A DNA stretch of 64,000 bases from Bryum argenteum (Eukaryota; Streptophyta; Bryopsida; Bryales; Bryaceae), in assembly GCA_037043015.1 (NCBI GenBank), contig CM073321.1:37213420-37277419 (forward strand), given 5' to 3'. Below the pieces are notes generated by a model. It did not search any database, was not told the DNA's origin, and saw nothing but the letters and a program-made list of their open reading frames with translations. Below, piece by piece: positions 11,601 through 22,530 of the stretch. The position numbers and the translations under genes are program-made. The number at the start of each line of letters is the position of its first letter. Positions within the stretch are counted from its first letter, which is position 1.

Positions 11601-14600
11601 CTTGCAATAAACTCGTGATTTATTCCATGTCAATAACCTCTTCAAACAAAAATAAATAAAAAATATATTATTTTGCAAATAATAACAATGCGATGGAGAA
11701 AAGTGGCATTGTAATCGATTTAAAATATAATTCAATACTACACCATACATACACGAATCCATTATTTTCATTCCACACACAATTGAGTTTCCAAATATTT
11801 CCAACACCAATCTTTATAAGTTGATGCCATATGTTAAAAACTTATAGAGTGGGATATTTTCAAAAATTTATTTGTCTCCCTTTTTACTTCTCTTTATTTG
11901 TGATCGCGAAATAGAAAACAATAGAATCGTGTTTCTATTACCTTTGTAAGTGGTAAATAAATAATTATTCAAATAAATACAATAATAAAAATGCTACTAA
12001 TAATTATTTAAAAAGAATATGTGCAAATTAAGTACAATTATATGTCCTACAATATAAATATACTCCTAGCTTAGTTCAAGGGTGTCAAACAAAAATAGCC
12101 AATAATAGAATGAGTTGTTTAAGCACAATGTTTTTTAAGTTAAGAGTATTCTTATGTCTAAATGTGGTCACCTTAAGGCCTAACACGGTAATACCAAAGT
12201 TATGAAACTAAATGGTCACACATGCTCTACAACTCTATTACAATATTACATGGTTGAGAATGTAAATTGTGCATCTTCATTTTAATATAGGACCCTTATT
12301 TGGAAATGCATCATTTGGTTAAAAATAGTCATTTGGTTAAAAATACGTTTGGGGAGTATATAATCTTAGATCCTATTGCAAAAAAAAAAACTTATTTTGT
12401 CATTTTGAAGTATTCTAATTATAATTTGAATAAGAATGATATTAGAAAATATGAGTAATTATTATATACGGTATAAATAAAACCACGTCCATTTACATAA
12501 AATTCAAGTGGGTTAGACTCAACGAATTTGAAAGAAACATATATGATAATAAAATTAAAGAGTATATGATGAAAGTAAATGATGAAATTTTGCTTTAGAA
12601 TTAAAAATTTTCTAAATATAGTACGTAGGTTGTAGAGTTTAATATTCTCAGTATACATATAATGAACGTTTAAACTCAATACTATTGTAAGAATACAAAA
12701 TGCTAGAATGAAATCCAATAAGTACATATAATTCATACATGAAGCCAAAAGAATACAAAGCATGAATGTGAGAAAGATTCATTATAATGTAGGAGTTAGG
12801 AGTAATGATCAAACGCATTTTATATTATTTATATGCATTCTCTATGCTTAAACATTACCTCTACATAAGTTAATTTATATCCATAAGAGTCTTATAGAAA
12901 TATAATATTTTAAACCTACTGTTCACATGGAAGACACAAATTAGGATACAATAGATTCTATCATCCTTGGTTCTAAATTTGGGATGCATGTATGTATAAT
13001 GGAATTTATATGTTATATGTTTTATACCTACACATATTTTCATGAATGCCAATAGCCTTCTATTATAGTTCATGATGAAATTTATTTTTTTGCTAATACA
13101 TGTTCATTGTAAGTTTGTAACCCTTAACCTCAAATGCCCAAGGGGGGTGTAGACTCTAGAGCCTAGAAACACACGTTTTGCAAAGTGCGAGAGATGAAAA
13201 TGAAGGTTAGCTATCTAAATCTCAACCGTACAACATTGTAGAAGACTTGGTTTAGGTCATGTGGAGGAAATTTCGACACATGAAGCCCCATATATTGCGA
13301 GATCATAACATATTGGTACTCAACAAAGATCATAAAATTTCATCATATTCACCTTGAAGTGAGAATGCAATTATTATAGGGATTGGCGTGGATTGAAAAG
13401 TAGGTCCTTTGCTCAAAAGTGAATGGCATATCTTCGTCGCATCTTGGATGGAAGTAAGGTTTCCGGTAGAAAAACGAGTTCCAAATTCAAATACAACCGA
13501 ACTAACAAAATTGAAATCCAACGATGGATGAATGAGAAACTTCTGCTGAAAAACCATGTATTATTTTAATTTTTCCAAGATAGAACATCATTGCAAAATA
13601 ATCCAAGACCTAAACTATTAAAAAAAAATTCCTTTCTTCGTGGGCCATGGGAAAGCATGCCCCATGTTTGAAAAAAATCAAAAACAAGACACAGTTCTCG
13701 CATCGGTGTTCATTTTCTTTCTTGCAATGGAAATCCACCATTTGACAAAAAAAAAAAAAAAAAAAAAAAAAAAGATCTCCCGATCGGGCGGGGGGACGGC
13801 CGACCGCCTTGAGGCCGGCGACCGCATCGGACGGCCCGACCGCCCTCGCGACCCCGTCGGACGGCCGCCGTCGGATCCGTCGGCCGCAGATGAATCGGTC
13901 GGCCGCGATGGACCGCCGGATCCGGCGGCCGCGACGGATCTGTCGGCCGATCGGGCGGCTGGATCGGTCGCCATTGCGGGCATCGGATTGGCCGACCGAT
14001 GGCGGATCGATCGCCCCGCCGACCGAGATCGGACGGCGGGGCGAACGGACGAATGCCGACCGCCCCGATCGGCATAAATAGCCGACCGGGGCTCATTTCC
14101 CTTCACTCGGTGTGCGCCGTCAGTATTTGTGGTTTTCCATGTCGATTGCGCTCCTCGAGTCCCCTCTTGATAACTGACCCCTATTTTTGCAGTTTTTTTT
14201 CTTGTGGCTGAACAATATGCCGAGGGAACGACGTACTAGTGCACCCAAGGGCAAGGCCCCGGAGATGGACTGGGAAGCAACTGATGATCCAAATTGTGTC
14301 GCCGAAGATGGATGGGAAGATGAACCGGCGAGAATTTGGAATTGCACCATGTGCAAGCGATATGTGAAGATGAAACACCTCATGAAGTTATGGCCAAGAA
14401 ATCAAGCGATTATATCGGGGCCACGACGCGAAGGTCTAGCCAGCAGTTGCACAAGTCAACATTTCACGCTTCGATATCATGAAGTGACCATTGCCGTTGG
14501 AGTACGGAATACTAGGCCGGAAATCATGTTATATTCCAACATGGCTATGGTTTGGCGTAAATCGTTCTACATAAGAACGTGAATTGGAGCACCAATGAAT

Positions 14601-17600
14601 GCGAGGTTTGAATGTTGCCGAATTGGATCGGAGCAATGATTTCATACCAACTAGTTGGCTTGGACCCAGTGATTGTATGCCCCTTTGGTCGAATCGGACA
14701 TATACGGAGATGTCGGAAGTTCAAGATGAAGAAAGTACACCTCCAAGGAGATATGGAGGTCAAACTCGAATTTCTCATGATACACCTCCGGGGATACGAG
14801 GTCAAACAGAACATCAACAAGATACACCTCCAAGGGGATACGAGGGTCAAACTGAACATCAACAATATACACCTCCGAGGGGATATGGGGGTCACACAAC
14901 AGATAATTATAATCGCAGCAATAACAGGAGTATGGCACCAATATCTTTTGGCATAGGAAGTGGTGGGTATTATCCCGGTAGCAATATATACGGTCCGGGA
15001 ACCACTACTCCCGAGAAATATAGGGCGAGCATCCAAGGGATACGTACCAATCCAGGAGGCCAACACGATACAAGTCCGAATCTTTGGAGGAAGATATATG
15101 CCAACATATCCTCGGGATACATACGAGTCGAGGCCGATCACGGTGGAAGGAGTGCTCGGAGAGCTATACGCTAACATATCCTCGGGAATCTAACGATGTT
15201 CCCGGCCAATATGGTAGAGGTACAAAAGAGTCAGTACCATATCCCAACACATCCAAGGGACACATACGAGTCTCGAGGCCAGTATGGGAGAGGACCTAAC
15301 ATTCGAGAAAGGTACCCCACAACGTATCCTACTAGATCATACGATGCTCACAACCAATACGGTAGAAGACCTGAGGTTCGAGATAGCTTTAGACCAACGT
15401 ATCCAAGAGATAGGCATGATCATCACGGCGAGTACGGTAGAGCTATTACCAATCCCGAGTACCGTACTCCAAGTCAAGCAAGAGATGAATACGAGCCCAG
15501 TTGGAATTACTCGAACAAGGATCGTGAAGAGCATATCACTCAGTACCCATATCCTGCGTATGGCCAATATGCATATGGGAGTAACGACACTCCCCCGCCA
15601 CCATTCCGAACTCGTGAAGAAGAAGATGCAGAGTTTGAAAGACAACTACGAGAGGCAACAATTCAAAGTCAAGCGGAGTACATCCGCAAGCTTGAAAATG
15701 ATTGTATTTACGACAAGCAGCGCTTGTATGATGCTTATTCGCGAGGGCGGTTCTCCAACCAAGCAGGGCCAAGTGGAACACATGATGATAAGGACTAGGA
15801 TGCAAAGTAATTATACATTTACATATAGGCATGTTGTAATGTACTGTACGTACATGTAGTATTTGGATGAGAACTCTATTCTCCATATGGTAGAGGTCAT
15901 TTTTTAAGACCTTCTTAACCATGTTTTGTTGGTAAACGGACATCATATGAATGATATAAGGAATGTAGGACCATGACCTATATTACACATTTATTTGAGT
16001 AAATATGTTATGATTCCATTTATTAACCACTAAGAATTTTAGTGTTTTTGGAAGCTTGAAAGTTGAAACCTCCTGCTCAAAACTACGATTTCCTACGTCT
16101 ATGTACTCTCGGAGTATGTACGAATTGTTTTTATCTATTTAATACATTCAACTGTAAGATCGTGAACCGAAGCCTATATTAAGTTACTATTTTAAAAAGT
16201 GACCTTAGGATGTTTATCATTTGCGAGATCCTAACATCCAAATTTTGTTTAAAACTTTATTTGGGATTTGCTCCGGAGGCAGTGTCTCCAGGGTGCAAAG
16301 GGGGAGTTGGAGATTGTTACCAACAAAATTTTGGTCATATTTTTTCCCATGTATGTAATCAAGTGTAGTAAATTCATGCAAAATTTGGGAGCCTCATTCC
16401 TCTTGATTGACATTCATGCAAGTTATTTTCTAAAAGTAGGTCCGAAAACAATACTATAGTAAAACATGCACGTCGTTACGTATATTTCGTATTATAAAGA
16501 ACTTAAAGTGGGTTATGTGAGTGTAGGAGTTTGTGATTTTTGAGGTAACGTATTTCTAACAGTTTTCCATAATCTAAAATTTTGACAAATTTTGAAATAT
16601 ATAATTCATAATTTACTAATACATTTTGAGCTTGTGTTGGTAATTTCTGGAGGCTGCCACTGTAAAATTGGTAAATATTATGACTTAAATATTTTTGGAA
16701 TTTTAGTAGTGATTGGCTTATAAACATATGAGAAGAAAAATAGAAGATAAATCGCTAATTTTGAATTACCCAACCAACACTTAAAAATTGAATCAATAGG
16801 TTTTTTTGGGCTTTACCCTAAAGGCCTCATCCAAATGGTGCAAAGGGGCAAAATATTATAATAAACATAAGTGTACTTGGTGGGCCAAAATTTGAAAGGC
16901 ATGCAATGCATTTGAAACAAAGAGTATTGTTGGAGTGAAAATAGAACATGCATACTAATTCATAAACTATAATAAAACCGATATGAGTAAAACAAATTCT
17001 ACGTTTTCCTATTCGTAATTCGTCCGAAAATGATCATGAGGCGTGGGCCAATGAAACATTTCGCTAAAGCGTGAGATGATATGGGACAACCCTCCAGCGC
17101 CGTCACGGCTCTCGTTGCATACTCTATCCATGTAAAGATGGAAAGCTTGTGCAAGGTTTTCATTGGAGAATACCGAAGTATTTCGGTTTCCACGTTGCAA
17201 GCTCTCGTACGCCGTAGACATGGTCATCCCATTAATTCTTTGTGCTATGCGGGCCGTGGCAAACTCCTCCGAAGCAATCGAGTATTTTGGAATAACCTGT
17301 AAATCCTCACCCGCTTTGTACAAGAACGCCACTCGTGGATCTACCCAATAACGTTTTCGCAGGGTCCCCACCATGTCCTAACGTTTTGTGAATGTATAAA
17401 GGGATTGCATTGGTTCCTGAACCGTTGTGGAAAAGCCCCAATCGCATACTCCGATATACACTCGTGATTCATCAGCAGGGAAGTGGAGAAGGATATTATC
17501 TGGAGATATATCGTTATGGAGGTGGTGGCTCTTGTGGACCTCGTTCATGATATGCAACAACGCCCAAGTAAGCTCTGTCCGTTTTTTACGGAATCGAATC

Positions 17601-19950
17601 AGTTGATGAGCCCGAATAACCTCGTCATCAGGGTAATTCTCAAAGTTCAAGTGTACAAAGACATCGTCACCATAATCCATATCGCGGTTCAGCATCTCTC
17701 AAATAGTCCCGCCATTCCACCAGAACGCATAGCCTTGATTCTTCACTGGATGAATGGCCACAAAGCGGATCACACCAGGGTGTCTAATCCTTATCCATAG
17801 ACTCATTCATATGCTCCAATTTTGCCAACTCCGGTCGTGTCAACAAGTGAATGGAAGTTTTTGCAGCAAATTCCCAAAATGGTTCAATGCCTGCAACACC
17901 TTCAAAGCGAACTTTGATAATAGTACCATACCGTCCCTTCAACCTCGTGTTGTCAACTCGTATGATTTGGGCTGTATCCGGAATGGTAACCAAATGAGTC
18001 AATTGCATGGTTTGAGTTGGTCGTCCCTCAATGGATTGCCACCATGCTCCAGAGCCTCGACGGTGTGAATTCTTTGAAAATGCCCTCATTTGGGCAGAAA
18101 AACAATCAGCCCTATTCACCACGTCAACAAAATCCTCATCACCCTCCCCAAAACATCCTTCCATATTTGGCTATTACAACCTTGGGATTCCAGAGTGCAT
18201 CCTTCACCCTATTATCCATTCACCACATGAACCCCCGTTTCTCTGTCTCGGCTACCCACTTTGGATGCTGAAGCACTTCTATCATGAGATCTCTCATTTC
18301 AAGCTTGAACTTCTCGATGCCCTCCTCCTGATATCTCACATATTTGCTTTCCAATGCTCGAAGATCATTGGCCTCATAGAATTTGAAGGTAAATTCTATC
18401 AAGAATGCCTTACAAGCGTCACCCGGGACCTCATGAGCCTCGAACTTCACAAACAAGTTGGCTACACCAGCCTTCCTCTTCTTCTCCTTTGGCATCTTGA
18501 TCCCAGAAAAGGAAATATGTAAAGAAAGTGTAGTAAGTTTTTACAAAAACTTATCAAAAAAAAAACAACAAAAACTCCCCCTGTATAATGAGTCACTTCC
18601 TTCCTCCAAAAGACAAGGAGCCAGTGGACAGGAATTACAAGAATTCCCAGCCAGAGACACTCCGCATCCTCTTTTCGTGAGAAATGGAGAAAAGAAGTGG
18701 AGGAAATGGAGGCCGGTCGGCCTTTTATAGCGGCGGACGGCCGGCCCTGGATCCGACGGCCGATCCGTCGCCTAGCCGACCAATCGGACGGCCCGCCCGG
18801 ATGGCCGACGGCCGATCCGTCTGGCCGACTGATCCGTCGGCCGCGGCCACCTGGCCGACCAATCCGTCGGCCGCGCCCGGATCCGACCGATCGGACGGCC
18901 CGACCGCCTGGCTGACCGATCGGTCGGCCGCGCCGGGATCCAATGGCCGTCGGGCATGCGGACGGCGGGCCGATCCAACGGCTCGCAAGCGCTTACAGAT
19001 GATCCGACGGCCTGGATTTGCTGCGGTCGGCCGCCGTCCAATCCGATGGAGAGACCGGAGGTCGGTCGGCCAGACCAGGGATCAAATTTTGACGGCTGAG
19101 ATGTGGCCAGGTGGATGATCCAACGGCCCCAGAAGTTACCAGGGACCGGGGTAACTCGCATTTACCCCCCCGGACCATGGTCCGGACTATGGTCCCGATC
19201 GACATAGTCCGGACTACGTCCGCGGACTAGGTTTACCCCGAATGTCGACCGATTTGACAACCCTGTTTTAAATTAAGGTCGATACAATATAGATTAGCAA
19301 ATCAAGTGATAAAGATGACGGCCGCCACAAATACTGCAGAGAGCAAAATAGTAGCTCTGCAGTTATAGATTAGAAGGAAGGTCTTCAATAGCTCTCTGAT
19401 GACTTGTTAAGTGACTGCCGTCATATATTTATTACTTGACAAGTTGTTCAATAGCGGGAAATAGTCACAATTTTCACGCTACCAAATATAAGTCATGGTA
19501 GAATAAGATAATCTTGATTATATCTTAGCGCCGACAAATTCAATGTATCATTAGATTGAGTCAACTCTTATAATAAATATCTCGTGATTTAAAAAAGTCT
19601 AGATTGATTTGATATATCTATGGGATTATGAAGATTATGCTAGCTCTAGAATATTCACTCTCTTAGACTTGACTAAGATATTTAGGGTCTGTTCACTTCA
19701 GTTTTTGGTAGAGATGATCACTAGAGTGAGAGCAAGAGCAGATAGTGAAGTGAGGAAGACTATTGCAAAACAAAGGCGCAAAGAAAGGATGCATAGGTTA
19801 GAATCAGGAGAGAACGTCGAGACTCCATATAATTTGGGCAATCAATGGGTAGACAAGGGGGAAATTCTTCTAGAGGAACAAGTAGAGGTTCCAAAGGAAA
19901 GAAGACGTTTGATGTCTCATCGGTTGTTCCCATTGTTCTATTTCCAGTAA
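8638..19950 (+). CDS. FCP1/HAD-phosphatase-like gene of element P1, split by a transposon
   Basis: Exons: 8638-8864 (acidic, DDEAIDIPVMDDV), 9001-about 9780 (HAD domain), 9956-10270 (Ser/Pro-rich, VEDGVVNSP) and 19702-19950 (basic, MITRVRARADSEVRK). Junctions 8864/9001 and 10270/19702 are phase 0 with normal GT..AG. The HAD region shows motif I as WLNVVLDLNGILCS, motif II as TIWSST, a Lys in KEPGTQKS and motif IV as TLIIDHSP. The family norm is DxDx(T/V); here the second Asp is Asn, which may alter or abolish catalysis. P3 carries the same gene, including EDGVVNSP and the basic tail, and that comparison is why I join exon 4 across the hAT insertion. The exon 2 to 3 junction is not resolved: a TGA at 9778 ends exon 2 unless a donor lies before it. 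The first codon of exon 1 is split, so it may be spliced to P1. Confidence 0.6.
10271..10749. other. Left part of the HAD gene intron
   Basis: AT-rich intron-like sequence between exon 3 of the HAD-like gene and the hAT insertion. With 19,274-19,701 it would form an ordinary intron of about 0.9 kb. No other feature is seen. Confidence 0.55.
10780..11030. repeat. GC-rich tandem repeat at the left end of the hAT-like element
   Basis: Three to four copies of a unit of roughly 40 bases built from GCCGACCGCACCCCCGTCCGA and CTTTGACC words. It lies just inside the left terminal repeat and has the CCGACCG vocabulary of the arrays at 13.8 and 18.7 kb. Subterminal repeats of this kind usually bind transposase; that role is inferred. 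Confidence 0.7.
11031..13620. other. Non-coding AT-rich interior of the hAT-like element
   Basis: No gene is supported. It contains a run of TTTAGGG-like units at 11,226-11,275 and a diverged direct repeat: a block near 11,430-11,560 (ATTGCATGGTTGAGAATGTAAATTG, then CCTCATTTTAATATAGGACCC) returns near 12,240-12,370. Short open frames here are AT-rich and have no domain. Confidence 0.5.
11226..11275 (+). repeat. Short interstitial TTTAGGG telomere-type repeat
   Basis: Six or so perfect and near-perfect units of GGTTTAG follow one another. This is the Arabidopsis-type telomere unit found in most land plants and many green algae, here far from an obvious chromosome end and inside a transposon. 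Confidence 0.75.
13785..14090. repeat. GC-rich GGCCGACCG array before the internal rightward promoter
   Basis: About 300 bases made of overlapping words GGCCGACCG, GATCCGTCGGCC and CGATCGG, following a run of about 28 A. It ends at a TATA-like GGCATAAATA. The long open frames in all registers here are by-products of the composition, not genes. Confidence 0.75.
14071..14080 (+). promoter_or_regulatory. TATA box of the rightward transposon gene
   Basis: GGCATAAATA sits at the edge of the GC-rich array about 145 bases before the first ATG of the low-complexity gene. A matching TATAAAAG on the other strand sits at the edge of the array at 18.7 kb, so both genes of this transposon start from array-linked promoters. 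Confidence 0.5.
14219..15798 (+). pseudogene. Low-complexity Tyr/Arg/Gly-rich transposon gene with a zinc-finger-like start
   Basis: The frame from ATG 14,219 (MPRERRTSAPKGKAPEMDWE) contains W-N-C-T-M-C, resembling the start of a BED finger of hAT proteins, but the second half of a BED finger is not clear. After a stop at 14,580 the sequence continues in other frames as tandem repeats rich in TPPRGY, YPRDTYESR and QYGR, about 14.7-15.5 kb. It ends in a charged helical tail (EEEDAEFERQLREATIQ) and TAG at 15,796. At least two frame changes occur within the repeats (near 15.17-15.2 kb), so the product is broken unless introns remove them. I do not recognise the protein. The tail suggests a coiled coil, and the repeats are of the disordered, Tyr-rich type. 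Confidence 0.45.
15799..17008. other. Non-coding interior with a dispersed repeat relic
   Basis: No gene is seen. From about 16,200 to 16,740 the sequence is a diverged copy of the interior of the short TIR element at 55.5-56.5 kb. Shared blocks include TTATCATTTG(C/T)GAGATC, then TTCATGCAAA(T/A)TTT, then ATATAGTAAAAC(A/G)TGCA. Its TTAACCCC ends are not visible here. Confidence 0.55.
17009..18495 (-). pseudogene. Broken protein-kinase-like gene captured in the hAT-like element
   Basis: The frame starts at ATG 18,495 (MPKEKKRKAGVANLF). Kinase features appear in order: a glycine-loop-like KGRYGTIIKV, an invariant-Lys-like WEFAAKTS, a catalytic loop SHHLHNDISPDNILL (HND in place of HRD, Asn kept), and CDWGF in the DFG position. 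A C-lobe follows with the tail ending FRTNYE at the TAA 17,009-17,011. Breaks: TGA at 18,220, a frameshift near 18.15 kb, a frameshift near 17.78 kb before HPGVIRF, TGA near 17,697 where Trp fits, and TAG at 17,378 where Trp fits. A TATA box at 18.72 kb lies about 230 bases upstream, so the gene was probably transcribed from the transposon end. The substrate is unknown. Confidence 0.65.
18700..19200. repeat. GC-rich CGGCCGATCCG array at the right end of the hAT-like element
   Basis: About 450 bases of CGGCCGATCCGTCGGCC-type words in both orientations, ending in a cluster of GGTCCGGAC-type short palindromes near 19,170-19,225. It lies between the right terminal repeat and the leftward TATA box. 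Confidence 0.75.
18721..18730 (-). promoter_or_regulatory. TATA box of the leftward kinase-like gene
   Basis: Read on the minus strand this is CTATAAAAGG, a consensus TATA box, at the border of the GC-rich array and about 230 bases upstream of the kinase-like start codon. Confidence 0.55.
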
Positions 19951-20216
19951 CAGAGGAAGAAACTCCTATTTACGAAGGGGGTCGTGAGGTGTCGTATATT
20001 TTCAATCCTAATGATATTTTCTTTTATTTGCAATCGTAATGTTATGTTTTATGTAGAATAATAAACACGGTTTAGGCCCATAATCATTCTTTGTAATGAC
20101 ATCTATTCGATCTGAGTACTTTGCCATTCATGATAGGTGAAGCTTTTGTTTGCATTCAAATCATATTTATAGGTCAAGTTCTTAGCTCATGATTACTTAC
20201 CCATTATTGTTGCAGA

Positions 20217-20870
20217 CTCAACTTAGGAAGGGAGAATTCGATCGTGTCGATGAAGTTTTAGACAATTGTGAAGACGACATGGATAATGATCTACATAATT
20301 ATGGGTAAGAGGTAAATACTTACAGCCGACTCGATTTGGGCCAATTCTATAAACATACACTCCTTAATAGCAGGCCCAGCAATTCACTCATGTACAGATT
20401 CTACTACAACACCCCACTGGGCCTCTTGCTCATATTTCAAAAATTGATCCAAATTCCGGGCTTGATAATGGGTGAGCATATTCATGTGCTTCATGCCATG
20501 GAGCCAAATGTGAATATGGTTGCTCCCTTTTAAAGCCATGCTGAGATGTAGATTCGAATGCCAAATACGCCTATGAATAAACTACCCATGAATGAACTGC
20601 CGTGTATGAACTGCCAGGTATGAACTGCCGGGAATAACTGCCGATGAGTGAAAGGCCGTGAATGAACTGTCAATGAATGAACTGCCGTGAACTGCTGTAA
20701 GCTGTTATTGCCTCGGTGATGATGGAGGCATTTTGAAGTGGAAAACGTGAGGACATACGCAGGGTCTTTGATCGACACTGCCGACTCATCTAATCGTTGT
20801 CGTTTTGTTGTTGCAGATAAACAAGATGCAGCTAGAGCTCAAGCACACCACACTTTCTGCAATGCGTGAG
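20217..20870 (+). CDS. Two short exon-like pieces upstream of gene PB
   Basis: An acceptor TTGTTGCAG precedes 20,217, and a frame TQLRKGEFDRVDEVLDN runs to a donor ATG|GGTAAG near 20,307. A second acceptor TTGTTGTTGCAG precedes 20,818, and the frame INKMQLELKHTTLSAMRE ends at GAG|GTGCG near 20,871. They could be the first exons of PB or the last exons of the HAD-like gene to the left. No domain is recognisable. Between them lies a run of diverged GAATGAACTGCCG(T/G) repeats (20,570-20,695). Confidence 0.3.
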
Positions 20871-20937
20871 GTGCGATATCATCACAAATTTTTGTGGTTC
20901 AATTTTAGGGTTTGAAGATGTGAATTTCGTAATGTTT

Positions 20938-22396
20938 GTCTTGGTACCAAGACTCACATGGCAGAGTCTGAGAGTTGGAAAGCCGTTGTATCTGTCGGAA
21001 TCCGCCAGTGCTGGCGATGGCGTTGGCGATGGCGCCCTCTTTGCTGGTTGTCACCCCCACACTTGTTGTGGCAGCCGTTTTTCTTGTCTCGGTACCGAGA
21101 CAACCGTGAGTAGTCAATAGTAAATTTTTGGACGGCTGGTCACTCCTTCTGCACGGCTAGACACTCCCTGCTGCTGTTTGAAAGGTCTTTCTGGACAGAG
21201 TACACATGAAATATATGTGATCTTCTGGTTGCTTCATAAGCTCTGGATACAATACAGAATCCGGAAATGATAAAAAAAAATGGAATAGAAAATGTAAGGA
21301 CCGTTCGAAGTGAAAATCAATACATGATAATATTCCTGTCAGAAGTTAGAATGTTCAAGAATGTACCGGTTGTCGGAATGCATATACTACTCGGTGTGAA
21401 CATTCTATCCGCGCGCGCGTGAGGGTTGATTCTTCTGTGGATTTTCTGTCAATTCAACAAACCCCTGCTGCTGTTTATATTCAGCTATTGCATGGGTCGA
21501 TGAGTTACAATGGAAACTACCATGTGGATAGTTTGAGAAGGAAAAGGATCTTTGTATGTGGCGGAGTTGTTCTGTTCGTTGTTTCTCTTGCACAGCCCAC
21601 TGTGTAGCACTTGTTCGTCATCTAGAAAGGCATGTAAACATATAGTACGACACAATAATAGTAGATCTGCACAAGTAGTTTTTAGTGCATCCAATCAAAA
21701 AAGAAGATATAGCAGGATCAGTGTCTCATGCCTATACCTTTAAAGAATGCCGGTTCCTGACGGTACTTGACGGTTCCTGTGATCGTGATGGGAGTCTTAC
21801 TTCATTCATGTGTCCAACTACTACAAATTGTTTTAGCTTTAGATGAATCATGAGGCATTACGTTTCGTGAGGTGGTTGACATCCACATTAGATTGGACAC
21901 TCTTAATAGTCGATGTTGATAGAACCTGAAAGCACTTGATAATTGTAAATTGAGCTTTCTCATAGATATCGATCAGTTGTATGTGTCGAATTGCCCGTCT
22001 CGATACCGAGACAGTAGTGAGCAGTGTTTGAGCTTTCTCACAGATATCGATCAGTTGTATGTGTCATATTGCCCGTCTCGGTACCGAGACAGTAGTGTGC
22101 AGTGTTTGAGAGTTGGCTCGGCAATCTTTAAGTGGGTGCCTCGGTACCGAGATAGTACTCGGTAGTCGATGCGGCAGTCTTAGCGAGGATGCTATATCTC
22201 GTTTTCCACTGAATGAGCTGAAAATGGATGTCGCGCTAGTCTTCTAATTGCCGTGGGTGTAACTTTCTGGTGAGAAATTCATCTTTGATGGGCCTGGAAC
22301 AGCAGAATGGGGAGGTATGTCCCTTTGGCCATTGTATCTCATGTAGAGGATTTCAGCCCTTTCTGGTTTTGGAAATATGTGTCTTGGTACCGAGAC
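20938..22396. repeat. PB-family palindromes GTCTCGGTACCGAGAC upstream of gene PB
   Basis: Six copies, perfect or with one to three changes, lie at about 20,938 (TTGGTACCAA form), 21,086 (perfect), 21,997, 22,075 (perfect), 22,138 and 22,381. All lie upstream of the first sure PB exon. Unlike the other families this is an even palindrome centred on GGTACC, without the TCGA core. Confidence 0.9.
21951..22106 (+). repeat. Two tandem copies of a 78-bp unit, each with a PB palindrome
   Basis: TGAGCTTTCTCA(T/C)AGATATC starts each copy and GTCTCG(A/G)TACCGAGAC lies in the second half. The period is 78 bases. A third copy begins but soon diverges. This shows how the palindrome number can grow by local duplication. 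Confidence 0.85.
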
Positions 22397-22530
22397 GCAT
22401 GCTCGTCACGTACAAAGATTAATCGATTGCCTTCACCTATCTAGAGCCTCATTCAACTTTCTAGAAGTACATGGAACCAGTTAGAATTAGTTAGATAATC
22501 ATTGACCAGTCATTGATTGATTTTTCTCAG

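Larger units (their letters stand above)
10750..19265. mobile_element. hAT-like DNA transposon, 8.5 kb, with 8-bp target duplication
   Basis: The element starts CAGGGTTGTCA and ends TGACAACCCTG, an 11-base terminal inverted repeat, and is flanked on both sides by TTTTAAAT (10,742-10,749 and 19,266-19,273). Eight-base duplications and CAGGG-type ends are typical of hAT elements. Inside are a GC-rich array at each end, a third array before an internal promoter, a rightward low-complexity gene (14.2-15.8 kb) and a leftward broken kinase-like gene (18.5-17.0 kb). I see no hAT catalytic or dimerisation region, so it looks non-autonomous. It inserted into an intron of the HAD-like gene. Confidence 0.88.

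Noticed and set aside
13640..14110. Long open frames on both strands over the GC-rich array
   Set aside because: They are open in several registers at once because of biased composition (Arg/Pro/Asp runs) and have no domain. The same holds for 18,684-19,161.
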